Positions 27,056 to 36,280 are shown, counted from the first letter of the stretch. The stretch: 64,000 nt of DNA from Euryarchaeota archaeon UBA462 (GCA_002506755.1 DAYD01000016.1:1-64000), one strand, 5' to 3'. The notes: generated by a model from the sequence alone, not told the origin. Translations and numbers: made by a program.

Positions 27056-27607
27056 TTTCTTTCTAAACATGAAACCCAAAAGTGCGAGACCCATAAATGC
27101 AACAATTAACGCTAAATCAACTATGAGTACACTCTCCATCGGCTTGACCCATGACTCAACTTGATGCAGTCCATCCCATGAATACCCCTTCGAGATATCC
27201 AACTTAGTCTGACCGTACTCTTCATCACAAATCTCCCTCATATCAGCTATTCCGAGAGAACATAGAACCTTTCCAATCCCTAAGGACATATTGAATCCTA
27301 CAAACATGATTCCTATGATTCCCGGTATAAGGAATAATAACCTCGGCCTTCCTTTCGCGGTTTTCTTGCCTACCTTTGAGTCAGGTAAAACTGGCACGAA
27401 CTCTGGAAGCGTTACGTCGGTCGAGATTGGAAGGTTCCCCGGGGATAAACTTGGAGAGGAAATTTCTGGTGCGGAAACTCCCATTTCCTCAAGTACTTCT
27501 GCTCCATAGATCCTCTCGGCCATAGAATAAAGGCCCGGATCTTCCTCTATCTCGGAGGGATTTATTTCCCCCGACAATAGTCTACGTACTGCCCCTGGGT
27601 CTGGCAT
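27017..27607 (-). CDS. Membrane protein of unknown function
   Basis: This is about 196 residues from ATG 27607; an ATG at 27640 would add 11. The cytosolic N-terminal part has EDPGLYSMAERIYGAEVLEE, which resembles a short helical recognition domain. A Pro-rich linker and two transmembrane segments follow (about LLFLIPGIIGIMFVGFNMSL and VLIVDLALIVAFMGLALLGF), with a cysteine-containing loop between them. The 3' end overlaps the convergent ProRS gene by 39 bases. No family is recognised. Confidence 0.65.
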   Translation of the reverse strand: MPDPGAVRRLLSGEINPSEIEEDPGLYSMAERIYGAEVLEEMGVSAPEISSPSLSPGNLPISTDVTLPEFVPVLPDSKVGKKTAKGRPRLLFLIPGIIGIMFVGFNMSLGIGKVLCSLGIADMREICDEEYGQTKLDISKGYSWDGLHQVESWVKPMESVLIVDLALIVAFMGLALLGFMFRKKSVHPSDILPVGS

Positions 27608-27662
27608 TATGGTATTTCTGGGATTCTCGACCCCTATCAAATGAACCCTGTATTGATGAGTC

Positions 27663-28619
27663 TCAGACTGTATTTTTACGCTTTATGGCTCTTAGGGAGG
27701 CCTGAATTATTGACTCTGAAGTTAAACCCAATTCCTCCATAAGTTCTGAACTTCCACCACTTTCACCGAATCTATCATTGACCCCCACCATTTCTATGGG
27801 TATCGGGTGATTTGATGCTGCCCATTCTGATATGGAACTCCCAAGACCCCCAATTATGGAGTGATCTTCTGCAGTGACTATGCAACCGCATGTTTTGGCG
27901 ATATTTTCCATTAGTTGACTGTCAAACGGCTTTATTGTATGCATATCCACTACAGTGCAGTCGACCCCTTTCTGAGAGAGAACCTCGGCCGCATTCATCG
28001 CCTCGTGAACCATGACGCCACAGGCTACGATCGCAAGGTCACTGCCATGGGACAGAACACTACCCTTCCCTATTTTTATTTTTGAAACACTTTCTTCATC
28101 GTATGCCCTGGGAGTTTTGTTTCTTGCAGTTCTCATGTATGATGGCCCATCCAAACTCAAAAGTTGCACTGTAAGCTCCTCCGCAGAAATGTCGTCACAA
28201 GGATGAATCACCGTCATTTTGGGTATTGCACGATAGATTCCCAGATCCTCTATCGATTGAGCACTACTTCCATCCGTACCTGTATGAATCCCGCCATGGC
28301 TCCCACAAATATGGACAGCAAAGCCAGGTCTGGCAATTCCATTCCTTATCTGTTCAAACGCCCGCTCTGTGAATATCGCAAACGTACTAGCGAAAGGAAC
28401 TTTACCAGAGGAAGCCATTCCTGCGGCTACTAGCATCATATTTTGCTCTGCTATTCCCAAAGAAACTGTTCTCTCTGGGAACTTTTCCCTGAAGTGGCAA
28501 GACTTGGTCGATTTCCCTAAGTCTGCCTCAAGAACTACGACTCTGGGGTCTTCAGACAGTCTTAGCAATCCCTTTCCATAACCGTCCCGAGATGCTCCTC
28601 CTGATGATGGGGCACTCAT
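27663..28619 (-). CDS. Transketolase, C-terminal subunit
   Basis: This 318-residue pyrimidine-binding and C-terminal half of transketolase has VVVLEADLGKST, RTVSLGIAEQNMMLVAAGMA with the cofactor-activating glutamate, and VCGSHGGIHTGTDGSSAQSI. VDMHTIKPFD and TAEDHSIIGGLGS lie in the last domain. Archaea commonly split transketolase into two genes. This one overlaps the N-subunit gene by four bases, so the subunits should be made together for pentose interconversion. Confidence 0.92.
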   Translation of the reverse strand: MSAPSSGGASRDGYGKGLLRLSEDPRVVVLEADLGKSTKSCHFREKFPERTVSLGIAEQNMMLVAAGMASSGKVPFASTFAIFTERAFEQIRNGIARPGFAVHICGSHGGIHTGTDGSSAQSIEDLGIYRAIPKMTVIHPCDDISAEELTVQLLSLDGPSYMRTARNKTPRAYDEESVSKIKIGKGSVLSHGSDLAIVACGVMVHEAMNAAEVLSQKGVDCTVVDMHTIKPFDSQLMENIAKTCGCIVTAEDHSIIGGLGSSISEWAASNHPIPIEMVGVNDRFGESGGSSELMEELGLTSESIIQASLRAIKRKNTV

Positions 28620-29440
28620 TTTAACTCCTCCAGAGCTATAGATAATTCGTCATCATTTGGGGCCATACCGTGGAATGATGGGTTATCTTCCATGAATGAG
28701 ACTCCTTTACCCTTGGTGGTGTGTGCTATGATAGCAATTGGCGACTCATTCACATTCGCCCATTCCAAAATATCTACCAGAGCTGGTATATCATGCCCGT
28801 TAACTTCCTTGACCGTCCATCCAAATGATGAGAATTTCTGGCCAATATCCCCGACTTCCATTTGCACATCCATGAAATCATCATTCTGAATCCTATTCCT
28901 GTCGACTATGACCCTTAGGTTGTTTGCCTGGTGATAGCTAGCAGCCATTGCTGCTTCCCAAATTTGTCCTTCTTGGGTCTCACCATCCCCCAGCAATACC
29001 CAAACTTTCCTCTTGCTACCATCCATTTTTGCAGCAATCGAACAACCTAGTCCGAAGGATAAACCCATCCCCAAACTTCCGGCTGAGAAATCTACTCCCG
29101 GAGTCCAGTTCATATCGACGTGACCCTGACAGACAGATCCAAGCGTTCTGAAGCTCATCATCTCATCTTCATCCATAATTCCCATTTGATGCAACAATGC
29201 ATACATAGCAGGACTCGCATGCCCTTTGCTCATAATGAATCTATCACGATCTTCCCAATTGGGATTATTTGTATCGAATCGAAATATTGTTCCATATAGA
29301 GATACCATGATATCAATTGCGGAGAGAGAACCGCCTGGATGGCCAGATTTCGCCGCATGAGTCATCTTGACGATATCGTTCCTACATCTCCTTGCTAATT
29401 CCTTTAATTCCTGGTGATTATGGATAGCCCCATCGCCCAT
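28616..29440 (-). CDS. Transketolase, N-terminal subunit
   Basis: This is about 274 residues from ATG 29440 (MGDGAIHNHQ); longer versions would run into the divergent mqnE gene. Thiamine diphosphate binding is shown by AAKSGHPGGSLSAIDI, SKGHASPAMYALL, VLLGDGETQEGQIWEAAM (GDG...N-type motif ending in DRNRIQNDD) and HTTKGKGV. It pairs with the downstream C-subunit to form a functional transketolase. Confidence 0.92.
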   Translation of the reverse strand: MGDGAIHNHQELKELARRCRNDIVKMTHAAKSGHPGGSLSAIDIMVSLYGTIFRFDTNNPNWEDRDRFIMSKGHASPAMYALLHQMGIMDEDEMMSFRTLGSVCQGHVDMNWTPGVDFSAGSLGMGLSFGLGCSIAAKMDGSKRKVWVLLGDGETQEGQIWEAAMAASYHQANNLRVIVDRNRIQNDDFMDVQMEVGDIGQKFSSFGWTVKEVNGHDIPALVDILEWANVNESPIAIIAHTTKGKGVSFMEDNPSFHGMAPNDDELSIALEELK

Positions 29441-29468
29441 GAACAACATAGGTGCTCGCGGGCTATTG

Positions 29469-30722
29469 ATGGTTTTCAATGACAATAATTCAAAACATAC
29501 CCTCAATTCGAATGAATCGGTGCAACAGGTATCAGTCGATTATGACTCTGATTGGAGGTCCAATCTGTCCAATCTTGAAGTCCCAATTTCTGTAGAAAAA
29601 GATCCTCTATTGGTTAAAGCTTTGTCATTGACAATTGAGGGACGTAGAATTTCAAAGGATATGGGTGCAAAACTGTTCAGGGAAGCTGATTCACAAGGCC
29701 TCAGCTCACTGGCCAATCTCATCAAGGTGTCTAGGTTCGGCAATTACGTCTTTTTCAATGAAAACCTTCACGTCAATATAACAAATGTCTGCACACTTGC
29801 ATGTAGGTTCTGCGCCTTCAGAAGGGGATCCCGGCATATTGATGCATATTCTCTGAGTCCTGAAGAATTCGTATCGCGAATAAAACCATTCAGCCACATT
29901 ATCGATGAAGTTCATGCAGTAGGAGGCCTACATCCAGAATGGACGGTTAGCCATTATTCGGACATTTATCAACTAACAAAACAAAGATACCCTAACATCA
30001 GCATAAAATCCCTCACCGCCGTTGAGGTAAAGCACCTAGCCTCCAGATCGGGGCTTTCCATATCCGACACACTTTCCCTCCTCCACGAGGCGGGACTCGA
30101 CTCACTCCCGGGGGGTGGTGCCGAGATTCTAGTAGACTCTGTAAGGGATCGAATATGTCGAGGAAAGGAGAAATCTTCTGAATATCTTGAGATTCATCAT
30201 GAAGCTCACATGCTTGGAATACCTACAAACTGCACAATGTTGTTTGGGACAGTCGAAACTATCGAAGACATGATGACACATCTAGACAAATTAAGAAAAC
30301 AACAAGACAATTCCTCAGGCTTCCAATGCTTCGTACCATATCCTTTCTTGAAGGACAATACTAGACTGCCAGAAGCTAGGCTATCTACGGCAAATGAAAT
30401 TCTTAGAGTGATCTCAATCTCTAGGATAATGCTTGATAATATCCCTCATCTAAAAGCATACAGAATGAACATAGGTGACCATTTGGCTGAAATTGCTATA
30501 CACTCCGGTGCAGATGACATAGATGGCACGGTAGGGCATGAGGAAATTATGCACGAGGCTGGAAGCACTACGAGCGTCGATTACGATGCTAAAAGGATGC
30601 AGAAACTCGTGAAGTCCACTGGACTTGTACCAGTAAAGAGGAATTCTACCTACAATTCATTTGTGATTTTGGATGAGCAAATTAAATCGGAAAAAATGAA
30701 ACTTCCTATAGCCGGACAGTGA
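29469..30722 (+). CDS. mqnE: Aminofutalosine synthase MqnE (radical SAM)
   Basis: This is about 417 residues from ATG 29469; an ATG at 29439 is possible but would overlap the transketolase gene. The radical SAM cluster motif is CTLACRFCAF (C-x3-C-x2-C). MqnE-type features are EVHAVGGLHPEWT, LTAVEVKHLA, AGLDSLPGGGAEIL, TNCTMLFGTVET and GFQCFVPYPF. MqnE joins the chorismate-derived enolpyruvyl compound to SAM in the futalosine route to menaquinone. It is followed after four bases by mqnA. About 50 N-terminal residues are extra compared with the family. Confidence 0.9.
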   Translation: MVFNDNNSKHTLNSNESVQQVSVDYDSDWRSNLSNLEVPISVEKDPLLVKALSLTIEGRRISKDMGAKLFREADSQGLSSLANLIKVSRFGNYVFFNENLHVNITNVCTLACRFCAFRRGSRHIDAYSLSPEEFVSRIKPFSHIIDEVHAVGGLHPEWTVSHYSDIYQLTKQRYPNISIKSLTAVEVKHLASRSGLSISDTLSLLHEAGLDSLPGGGAEILVDSVRDRICRGKEKSSEYLEIHHEAHMLGIPTNCTMLFGTVETIEDMMTHLDKLRKQQDNSSGFQCFVPYPFLKDNTRLPEARLSTANEILRVISISRIMLDNIPHLKAYRMNIGDHLAEIAIHSGADDIDGTVGHEEIMHEAGSTTSVDYDAKRMQKLVKSTGLVPVKRNSTYNSFVILDEQIKSEKMKLPIAGQ

Positions 30723-30726
30723 AGCA

Positions 30727-31515
30727 ATGATATGGCAAAGAGTCCTTGGCAGGGTATCTTTCATCAATTGTGACCCTGTTTTTTACGGGTTAAATAGCGA
30801 GTGGCGGATTCTATCAGCACCACCCTCTTGGCTTACTGGTCACCTGCTTAGGAAAGACTGTATTACGGCTCCAATTCCAGCTGCAGATTATGCGGCAAAC
30901 CAAGACAAGCTCGTTCTATTGTCCGATATAGGAATTGTAGGTAGGGAGGAAGTTGGCTCTGTTCTACTGTTTGGGAATAGGCCCATCGAATCGATGAGGG
31001 ATATTGCTGTTCCAACTGACTCTTCCACATCGAGAATGCTACTAAAATGGATCCTCTCTGAAAGAAAACTGGATCCAAAACTTGTCGAAATGGGGCCAGA
31101 TATAGACAGTATGATGGAAAAATGTGACGGGGCTCTGATTATCGGGGATAGGGCTATTTCAGCGGCGATATCCCACAAAAGCAGTGTATTACTTGATCTA
31201 GGTAGGGAATGGAAAGAAATCACCGGATATCCGATGGTATTCGGTGTTTTCGCAGCCAGAAAAGACTCTGAGTTGCCTCTTGTTTTAGATGCTAAAAACG
31301 CAATGATAAACCATTATATTTCGTTTAATGAAGACCAAGATTTCAGGGACGAAGTAATTTCGTCATCGTCAAAAAAAGTAGGGTTCAGTGAAAAAAGAGT
31401 AAGAACTTATTTTGAGGAAGAGGTTTCAAATTTTCTCGAAGAAGACTCGATCAAAGGATTATCGAAGTTCCTGGATGTCGTATGCGAAGTCGAAGAGCCA
31501 ATATGGGTTAACTAA
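30727..31515 (+). CDS. mqnA: Chorismate dehydratase MqnA
   Basis: This 262-residue protein has a periplasmic-binding-protein-like fold. Signatures are LGRVSFINCDPVFYGL at the N-terminus, ITAPIPAADYA, and LDLGREWKEITGYPMVFGVF in the second half. It converts chorismate to 3-enolpyruvoyl-benzoate, the first step of the futalosine menaquinone pathway. The gene directly follows mqnE, the next enzyme. Its stop overlaps the convergent HEAT protein gene by four bases. Confidence 0.9.
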   Translation: MIWQRVLGRVSFINCDPVFYGLNSEWRILSAPPSWLTGHLLRKDCITAPIPAADYAANQDKLVLLSDIGIVGREEVGSVLLFGNRPIESMRDIAVPTDSSTSRMLLKWILSERKLDPKLVEMGPDIDSMMEKCDGALIIGDRAISAAISHKSSVLLDLGREWKEITGYPMVFGVFAARKDSELPLVLDAKNAMINHYISFNEDQDFRDEVISSSSKKVGFSEKRVRTYFEEEVSNFLEEDSIKGLSKFLDVVCEVEEPIWVN

Positions 31516-31991
31516 CTTGAATACTCCATACTCTTGCTTGAAACCCAGCTGAGCAGGTCCATTGCGACCTCACAGGATTCGGCTATAACGTCTTCATCAT
31601 CATCAACATACTTTTCCAAAGTGGACATAGCTACCATGTTTCCTATCGCCCCTAATGCTTCTGCTGCTTCATGCCTAACCATTAGATCCTCATTTTTATC
31701 CTCTAGTCTTTCTATGAGGTACGGTACTGCATGGTCGTCTTGCATTTGGCCTAGAACGTACGCTATCTCATGCTTTAGTAGTGCAGAAGATGACTCAAAC
31801 GCCATGGCCAATGATTCGACGCTCTCTTTACCACCTATGTTTCTCAAGGCAAAAAGCGCCCTCATTCTTTGAAACATCCGCTCATCTTCGTCACAGAGTG
31901 TGTTTCTCAACTCTAATACTCCAGAATTCTCGCTGGGTGGGGCGGGATCGACAGATCCAAACTCACTCACATCGGGCTTGTTATTACTCAT
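31512..31991 (-). CDS. HEAT-repeat protein like one half of deoxyhypusine hydroxylase
   Basis: This 159-residue protein has an acidic 30-residue leader and then HEAT repeats: RMRALFALRNIGGKESVESL, LLKHEIAYVLGQMQDDHAVP, LMVRHEAAEALGAIG and a final AESCEVAMDLL. The two His-Glu pairs (H74-E75 and H107-E108) are 33 residues apart, the spacing of an iron-binding HE pair in eukaryotic deoxyhypusine hydroxylase. That enzyme is about 300 residues with four HE pairs, so this would be half of it and would need to dimerise. The start overlaps mqnD by eight bases. A plain HEAT scaffold remains possible. Confidence 0.75.
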   Translation of the reverse strand: MSNNKPDVSEFGSVDPAPPSENSGVLELRNTLCDEDERMFQRMRALFALRNIGGKESVESLAMAFESSSALLKHEIAYVLGQMQDDHAVPYLIERLEDKNEDLMVRHEAAEALGAIGNMVAMSTLEKYVDDDEDVIAESCEVAMDLLSWVSSKSMEYSS

Positions 31992-32850
31992 TCCCCATCA
32001 TCCCGATAAATTCAATCATCCTAGGATTAAAATCCTGTCGCACTAGCCCAATTTCCTTGCCCTTCTCTAAAAAGAGCATCACTGCTTCCCTACCATCTTC
32101 ACCGTAATCGATGGTCCTTTCATTAACATACATTCTCACAAACTCCTCATTAGTGTCTTTATCAATACCCCTTCCCCATTTTCTAGCAAATTCTAAGGCA
32201 AGTTCCGGTTCAGATAATGAATACTCGATACTCCTCCTTATGTCCTCCGCAATGATTTCACAAGTCTCGTGTCCCAAGTCGGTTCTGACAACGTTACCAC
32301 CTAATGGCAAGGGCAAACCAGTCTCGGTATTCCACCATACTCCAAGATCAATTACAAGATTGACTCCGAGATCTTTCCAAGTAAGTTGACCTTCGTGAAT
32401 TATTACACCGGCGTCGTACTCTCCCGACATCACCCCAGGTAATATTTCATCAAATGGAATTTCCTTAACCTTGACATCCCCTAGAGCAAGTTTCAATGCC
32501 AAATAAGAGCTAGTACTTAGCCCGGGTATTGCGATTTCTGTATGCTTCGCCTGCTCCACAGACATCTTGGATTTAGAAATTAGAATAGGCCCGTATCCCT
32601 CTCCCATTGATGCGCCGCAATTCATCAGATTGTAGGTGTGTGAAACGTCAGGATAGGAATTTATGCTTACAGCTGAAACCTCATATGTTCCCTTCTTAGC
32701 TTCTTCATTGAGAGTATCAATATCGACCAAAAAATGTTCATATATCCTCCCTGGTGTTTCTAATGCTCCTGTAGTTAGAGCGTAGAACATGAACGCATCA
32801 TCTGGATCGGGTGAATGACCAACTCTAATTTTGAGACTTTCATTGCTCAT
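31984..32850 (-). CDS. mqnD: 1,4-dihydroxy-6-naphthoate synthase MqnD
   Basis: This is about 288 residues from ATG 32850; an ATG at 32865 would add five. The N-terminal GHSPDPDDAFMFYAL is the MqnD signature. It is followed by SAVSINSYPDV, GEGYGPILISK, IAIPGLSTSSYLALKLALG and GVIIHEGQLTW. MqnD cleaves cyclic dehypoxanthine-futalosine to the naphthoate precursor of menaquinone. It lies on the opposite strand from mqnE-mqnA, with only the HEAT protein gene between, so three of the pathway genes are within 3.4 kb. Confidence 0.92.
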   Translation of the reverse strand: MSNESLKIRVGHSPDPDDAFMFYALTTGALETPGRIYEHFLVDIDTLNEEAKKGTYEVSAVSINSYPDVSHTYNLMNCGASMGEGYGPILISKSKMSVEQAKHTEIAIPGLSTSSYLALKLALGDVKVKEIPFDEILPGVMSGEYDAGVIIHEGQLTWKDLGVNLVIDLGVWWNTETGLPLPLGGNVVRTDLGHETCEIIAEDIRRSIEYSLSEPELALEFARKWGRGIDKDTNEEFVRMYVNERTIDYGEDGREAVMLFLEKGKEIGLVRQDFNPRMIEFIGMMGNE

Positions 32851-32940
32851 GATACTTGCCGTCAATAATTAGTTGAAATGCATTTGCATCAAGATTTTAG
32901 ACACGGAATGATGAAGAACAATGCCATATTAGTGTCTTTT

Positions 32941-33135
32941 ATGCCTGACCCAAACAAACTATCAACGGCTTCCGGCCAACTAGGACCTATTTGCGCCATT
33001 ACCGGGAAAGCGCTGAGATTCTCAGAAGCCATTGTACTGGACAACGAATACGTCTGTTGGGAGGCCTATATAGAAACCACCGGGGCCTCACCTTCTTCAG
33101 AAGGAAAAGAAGTAGGCGGCCTAAAGCTAGAATGA
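32941..33135 (+). CDS. Small protein with a two-cysteine motif
   Basis: This is about 64 residues from ATG 32941; further in-frame starts at 32908, 32911 and 32878 are possible. It contains GPICAITGKALRFSEAIVLD then EYVCWEAY. The two cysteines in a C-x2-TGK...VC setting recall half of a treble-clef or zinc-binding site. It lies just before priS on the same strand. No family is recognised. Confidence 0.5.
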   Translation: MPDPNKLSTASGQLGPICAITGKALRFSEAIVLDNEYVCWEAYIETTGASPSSEGKEVGGLKLE

Positions 33136-33171
33136 TTGAAACCTTATTTCCCCTCTGTATTTTGATGTTTC

Positions 33172-34374
33172 ATGGCAGAGGGTTGGAGTAGGTTCGCCCT
33201 AAGATTTTCAGAGTATTATGAGTCGATTAGCACAGACTCCATCTGGGTACCGCCTAGGTTGAGGAACAGAGAATGGATGTTTATACCATGGGGGGGAGGA
33301 TTCCCCGATCGGCACAAGTCATTCGTAGACAAATCAGGACTTCACTCGTACTTGAGAAGCAGGGCCCCTCACTCATGCTTTCACAGCACTGCGTACTACC
33401 ATGATCCAGATCAGGGGAAGATGGCTGACAAAGGATGGATGGGGGCAGACCTAATATTTGATTTGGATGGAGATCACCTTCCGGGGGTTTCAGACAATGA
33501 TTTCCCCCTAATGATAGATGTCATACAGGAGCAAGCATGGACTCTATGGAATGATTTCCTTGAACCGGATTTTGGATTCAGGCCTGAACATGCACAGATT
33601 ACATTCTCCGGCCACAGGGGATTTCATATTCATATCAGAGATCCTAAACTGTTGCATCTGGATTCAAACGCAAGGAGGGAGATGGTTAACTACATCAGAG
33701 GGGAAGGTATTGACATTCAATCTAATATTTCAAGTGGCACAGAATGGGGAAAGAGGGCCATAAGAGGAATGGATGCCGTTCTAGACAAATTATCGGAAAT
33801 TCATGATGGGGGAGCAAATAAAAGCAGCTTACTCAATGAACTTCACGGGATTATCACTACCAGAGCCAAATCACACTCTGTCAAACTTCCTTCGACATCT
33901 ATCAAAAGAATCAAGGAATTGGCTGATCTCTCTATGAATGATGATAGGATTGAGAGACTTAAGGAAAATCACAGGTTATCTGTATTCGGGGAATATTGTA
34001 CTCCGATTTTCTGGGAATTAGTCAAAGGTGACTCTTCCGTTGTAATGGGGGCCGCCGGAGAGACAGATGAGGTCGTGACAGTAGACACAAAAAGAGTAAT
34101 CAGATGGGTGGGGAGTCTTCATGGTAAGTGTGGACTAAGGGTGACTGAATTTCCACTTGAAAGATTAGATCCCGAAGGCACTGACCCCTTTGATCCACTA
34201 ACTGAAGCTGTCACATTTAAGGGAGGCAAGGTCAATATTACTTCTTTGGAAGATGATGTAACCGCTGAGATATCGGGTGAAAGACTAGATCTTTCAAAAG
34301 GTGATAAGGCCATCGTATCTGAATCAATGGCGATGTTCCTTTGCCTAAAGGGATGGGCAGAGATATCAAAGTAG
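33172..34374 (+). CDS. priS: DNA primase small (catalytic) subunit PriS
   Basis: This 400-residue archaeo-eukaryotic primase has the catalytic LIFDLDGDHLPG carboxylates. An SGHRGFHIHI nucleotide-binding motif follows at about residue 147. REWMFIPWGGGF lies in the N-terminus, and a late VDTKRVIRWVGSLHGKCGLR matches the conserved C-terminal region. PriS makes RNA/DNA primers with PriL, which is not encoded here. The next gene starts downstream without a long gap and may be cotranscribed. Confidence 0.95.
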   Translation: MAEGWSRFALRFSEYYESISTDSIWVPPRLRNREWMFIPWGGGFPDRHKSFVDKSGLHSYLRSRAPHSCFHSTAYYHDPDQGKMADKGWMGADLIFDLDGDHLPGVSDNDFPLMIDVIQEQAWTLWNDFLEPDFGFRPEHAQITFSGHRGFHIHIRDPKLLHLDSNARREMVNYIRGEGIDIQSNISSGTEWGKRAIRGMDAVLDKLSEIHDGGANKSSLLNELHGIITTRAKSHSVKLPSTSIKRIKELADLSMNDDRIERLKENHRLSVFGEYCTPIFWELVKGDSSVVMGAAGETDEVVTVDTKRVIRWVGSLHGKCGLRVTEFPLERLDPEGTDPFDPLTEAVTFKGGKVNITSLEDDVTAEISGERLDLSKGDKAIVSESMAMFLCLKGWAEISK

Positions 34375-34461
34375 TTGGTAATATATTTACTACTGATAAA
34401 TGAAACAATTGTATTACGAACTCACAGAATATTGAATAGTGGTGGACGTTGGTTTAATCTT

Positions 34462-35442
34462 GTGGTCGACCCGCTAGATGAACATGATTCGGATTCAGAT
34501 GAAGGTAATTCCCCTCTTCCCCCGCCACCTCCTGGGATAGCCATGCCACCTCCATCAATAGATCTCCCTCCCCCTGAATTTGATCTTCCTCCTCCCGATA
34601 ACCCCCCACCTCAATTCGGTTTTACTCCTGATGCTTCATCAGACAGTGATCTTCTGGATGCAGCAGGAAGCCTTCCTACCCCAGCTCCTAGCTCAACGGA
34701 AAAACCTCCTTCTGATTTTAAATCGGTTTGGGAAAATAGGAAGAGGTCGAATCCTTCACTATCTGAAACATCCAGAGACAACATATACAGTAGAATAAAC
34801 AGGATATCCTCAGGAAAGGGAGATAGCCTGATGGACAGATATTCAGACAGATTCGGTTCCGACCTAGATAGAGAGATAATAGTTCTAAGAAAGAAGGAGC
34901 AACAAGATCTAACCTCAATAAAACCTACTGTTGAGCTAATTTCGTCACCTTCCAACACTGAGATGTCCCTAAATGAGTTCATTGATGCAATGGATGATGA
35001 AGAATTCGTTAGTAGAGTTGCAACAAAAACTGGAGTATCTGCTGAGGCGATAGAAAATCTAGACATCGATACGATGAAGAAGTTCTTCGAGATGGCCGAT
35101 GAGGATAATTCTGGTACACTAGATTTTGATGAATTCGTAAATGGCATAATCCACAGCTTCAGGACTAGGGACGAGGATTTCTCTCACTTTTTCACAGTCG
35201 TCAACGGCCTTCTTGGTGAGCTACCCGACGAAAAGGCAAATGCCTTCATCGAATCAGATAATTTCAGCTTATTCAAGGAAGTCGGGGCCGAACCAGGATC
35301 TACGGAAACAAATACTAGAAGCGAATTCTTCAAGATGGTTAATGAACTGCTTGTGGACCTGCCTGACCCAGTTATGAAGAGCTTCACAAGTTCCCAGGAT
35401 TTCGATCTTTACAAGAAAATTGCAGAGAGGTATGGTGGTTAG
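34462..35442 (+). CDS. Proline-rich protein with an EF-hand
   Basis: This is about 326 residues from GTG 34462; a TTG at 34375 would add 29 poorly supported residues. The N-terminus is acidic, then a Pro-rich tract (PLPPPPPG, PPPSIDLPPPEFDLPPP) fills about residues 18-55. A helical region follows. A canonical EF-hand loop, DEDNSGTLDFDE (35098-35133), has Ca2+ ligands at loop positions 1, 3, 5, 9 and 12. No signal peptide is visible, so it may be an intracellular Ca2+ sensor or adaptor. It lies one base before the next membrane protein gene. Confidence 0.7.
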   Translation: MVDPLDEHDSDSDEGNSPLPPPPPGIAMPPPSIDLPPPEFDLPPPDNPPPQFGFTPDASSDSDLLDAAGSLPTPAPSSTEKPPSDFKSVWENRKRSNPSLSETSRDNIYSRINRISSGKGDSLMDRYSDRFGSDLDREIIVLRKKEQQDLTSIKPTVELISSPSNTEMSLNEFIDAMDDEEFVSRVATKTGVSAEAIENLDIDTMKKFFEMADEDNSGTLDFDEFVNGIIHSFRTRDEDFSHFFTVVNGLLGELPDEKANAFIESDNFSLFKEVGAEPGSTETNTRSEFFKMVNELLVDLPDPVMKSFTSSQDFDLYKKIAERYGG

Positions 35443-36240
35443 ATGGGTTTGTTAGAGAAGGCTGGAGAAATAGAATCCACCAAACCAGAACCGAAGGTTG
35501 TGACACCTGAAAAGCCCCAAACTCCCGAACCCGTAGAAACTGCTGCTACTCCCGAACCAAAGAAGAAGAAATCAAGAAGAAAGAGGGAACGGAAGACAAG
35601 GGAGCCTAGGAAAAGAAAAGCAAGACCCCCTAAGGAGTTACCAGAAGGATTTGAACCTTCCACCCGGGGTCAAAGTACAGTAAGAAGAATCTCAGATTTC
35701 GCCGTATCATATGGCTGGTGCATCCCACTTGTAGGTTTGAATGCATACGGAGGGAACAATGATTTCACCTACATCATAATTTTGGGAATCATCGTGATGG
35801 TATTCAACCTTGGATTTATGCCATACAGCACAGGAAGAACGATGGGAAACTGGATCAGCCGAACCACATACATCACATCAAAATCCAGTAAGCCACACCA
35901 GTCATACCATCTTCTCAAGGGCCTGACATTCCCGTTGGTACTTATCGGGATAATTCTTGTCTTCACAGCTCCATCTACTGGTCTGGACACAACAGGCGGA
36001 AGAATAGTGCTTGCGATGGGACTGGTCATGGTTCTACCGCCCTTCCTCGATTATGTATTTTATAGATTCAAGAAAGACAATCTTGGGCTATGGGACACAC
36101 TCTATGGGGGAGTTTGGATGGTAAGGACCACAAAGACCGCCGAAGCAAAAGGTTGGCTCAAGAGGCTTGAACAGCTGGGGGATTACTCAGACTCACAAGG
36201 CTGGTTCAAAGACAAAGACGACGGAGACCCAAGTTCCTAG
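35443..36240 (+). CDS. Membrane protein with Lys/Arg-rich N-terminus
   Basis: This is a 265-residue protein. Residues 1-70 are Pro/Glu-rich and then very basic (KKKKSRRKRERKTREPRKRK), suggesting an unstructured cytosolic tail that could bind nucleic acid or acidic lipid. Four hydrophobic segments follow between about residues 90 and 210. FMPYSTGRTMGNWISRTTYI lies between helices. The C-terminus is acidic. It directly follows the EF-hand gene with no gap, so coexpression is likely. No family is recognised with confidence. Confidence 0.7.
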   Translation: MGLLEKAGEIESTKPEPKVVTPEKPQTPEPVETAATPEPKKKKSRRKRERKTREPRKRKARPPKELPEGFEPSTRGQSTVRRISDFAVSYGWCIPLVGLNAYGGNNDFTYIIILGIIVMVFNLGFMPYSTGRTMGNWISRTTYITSKSSKPHQSYHLLKGLTFPLVLIGIILVFTAPSTGLDTTGGRIVLAMGLVMVLPPFLDYVFYRFKKDNLGLWDTLYGGVWMVRTTKTAEAKGWLKRLEQLGDYSDSQGWFKDKDDGDPSS

Positions 36241-36280
36241 TCGACAAAGTGCTATAAGAAAATACTGTTGAAGTTTGCAG

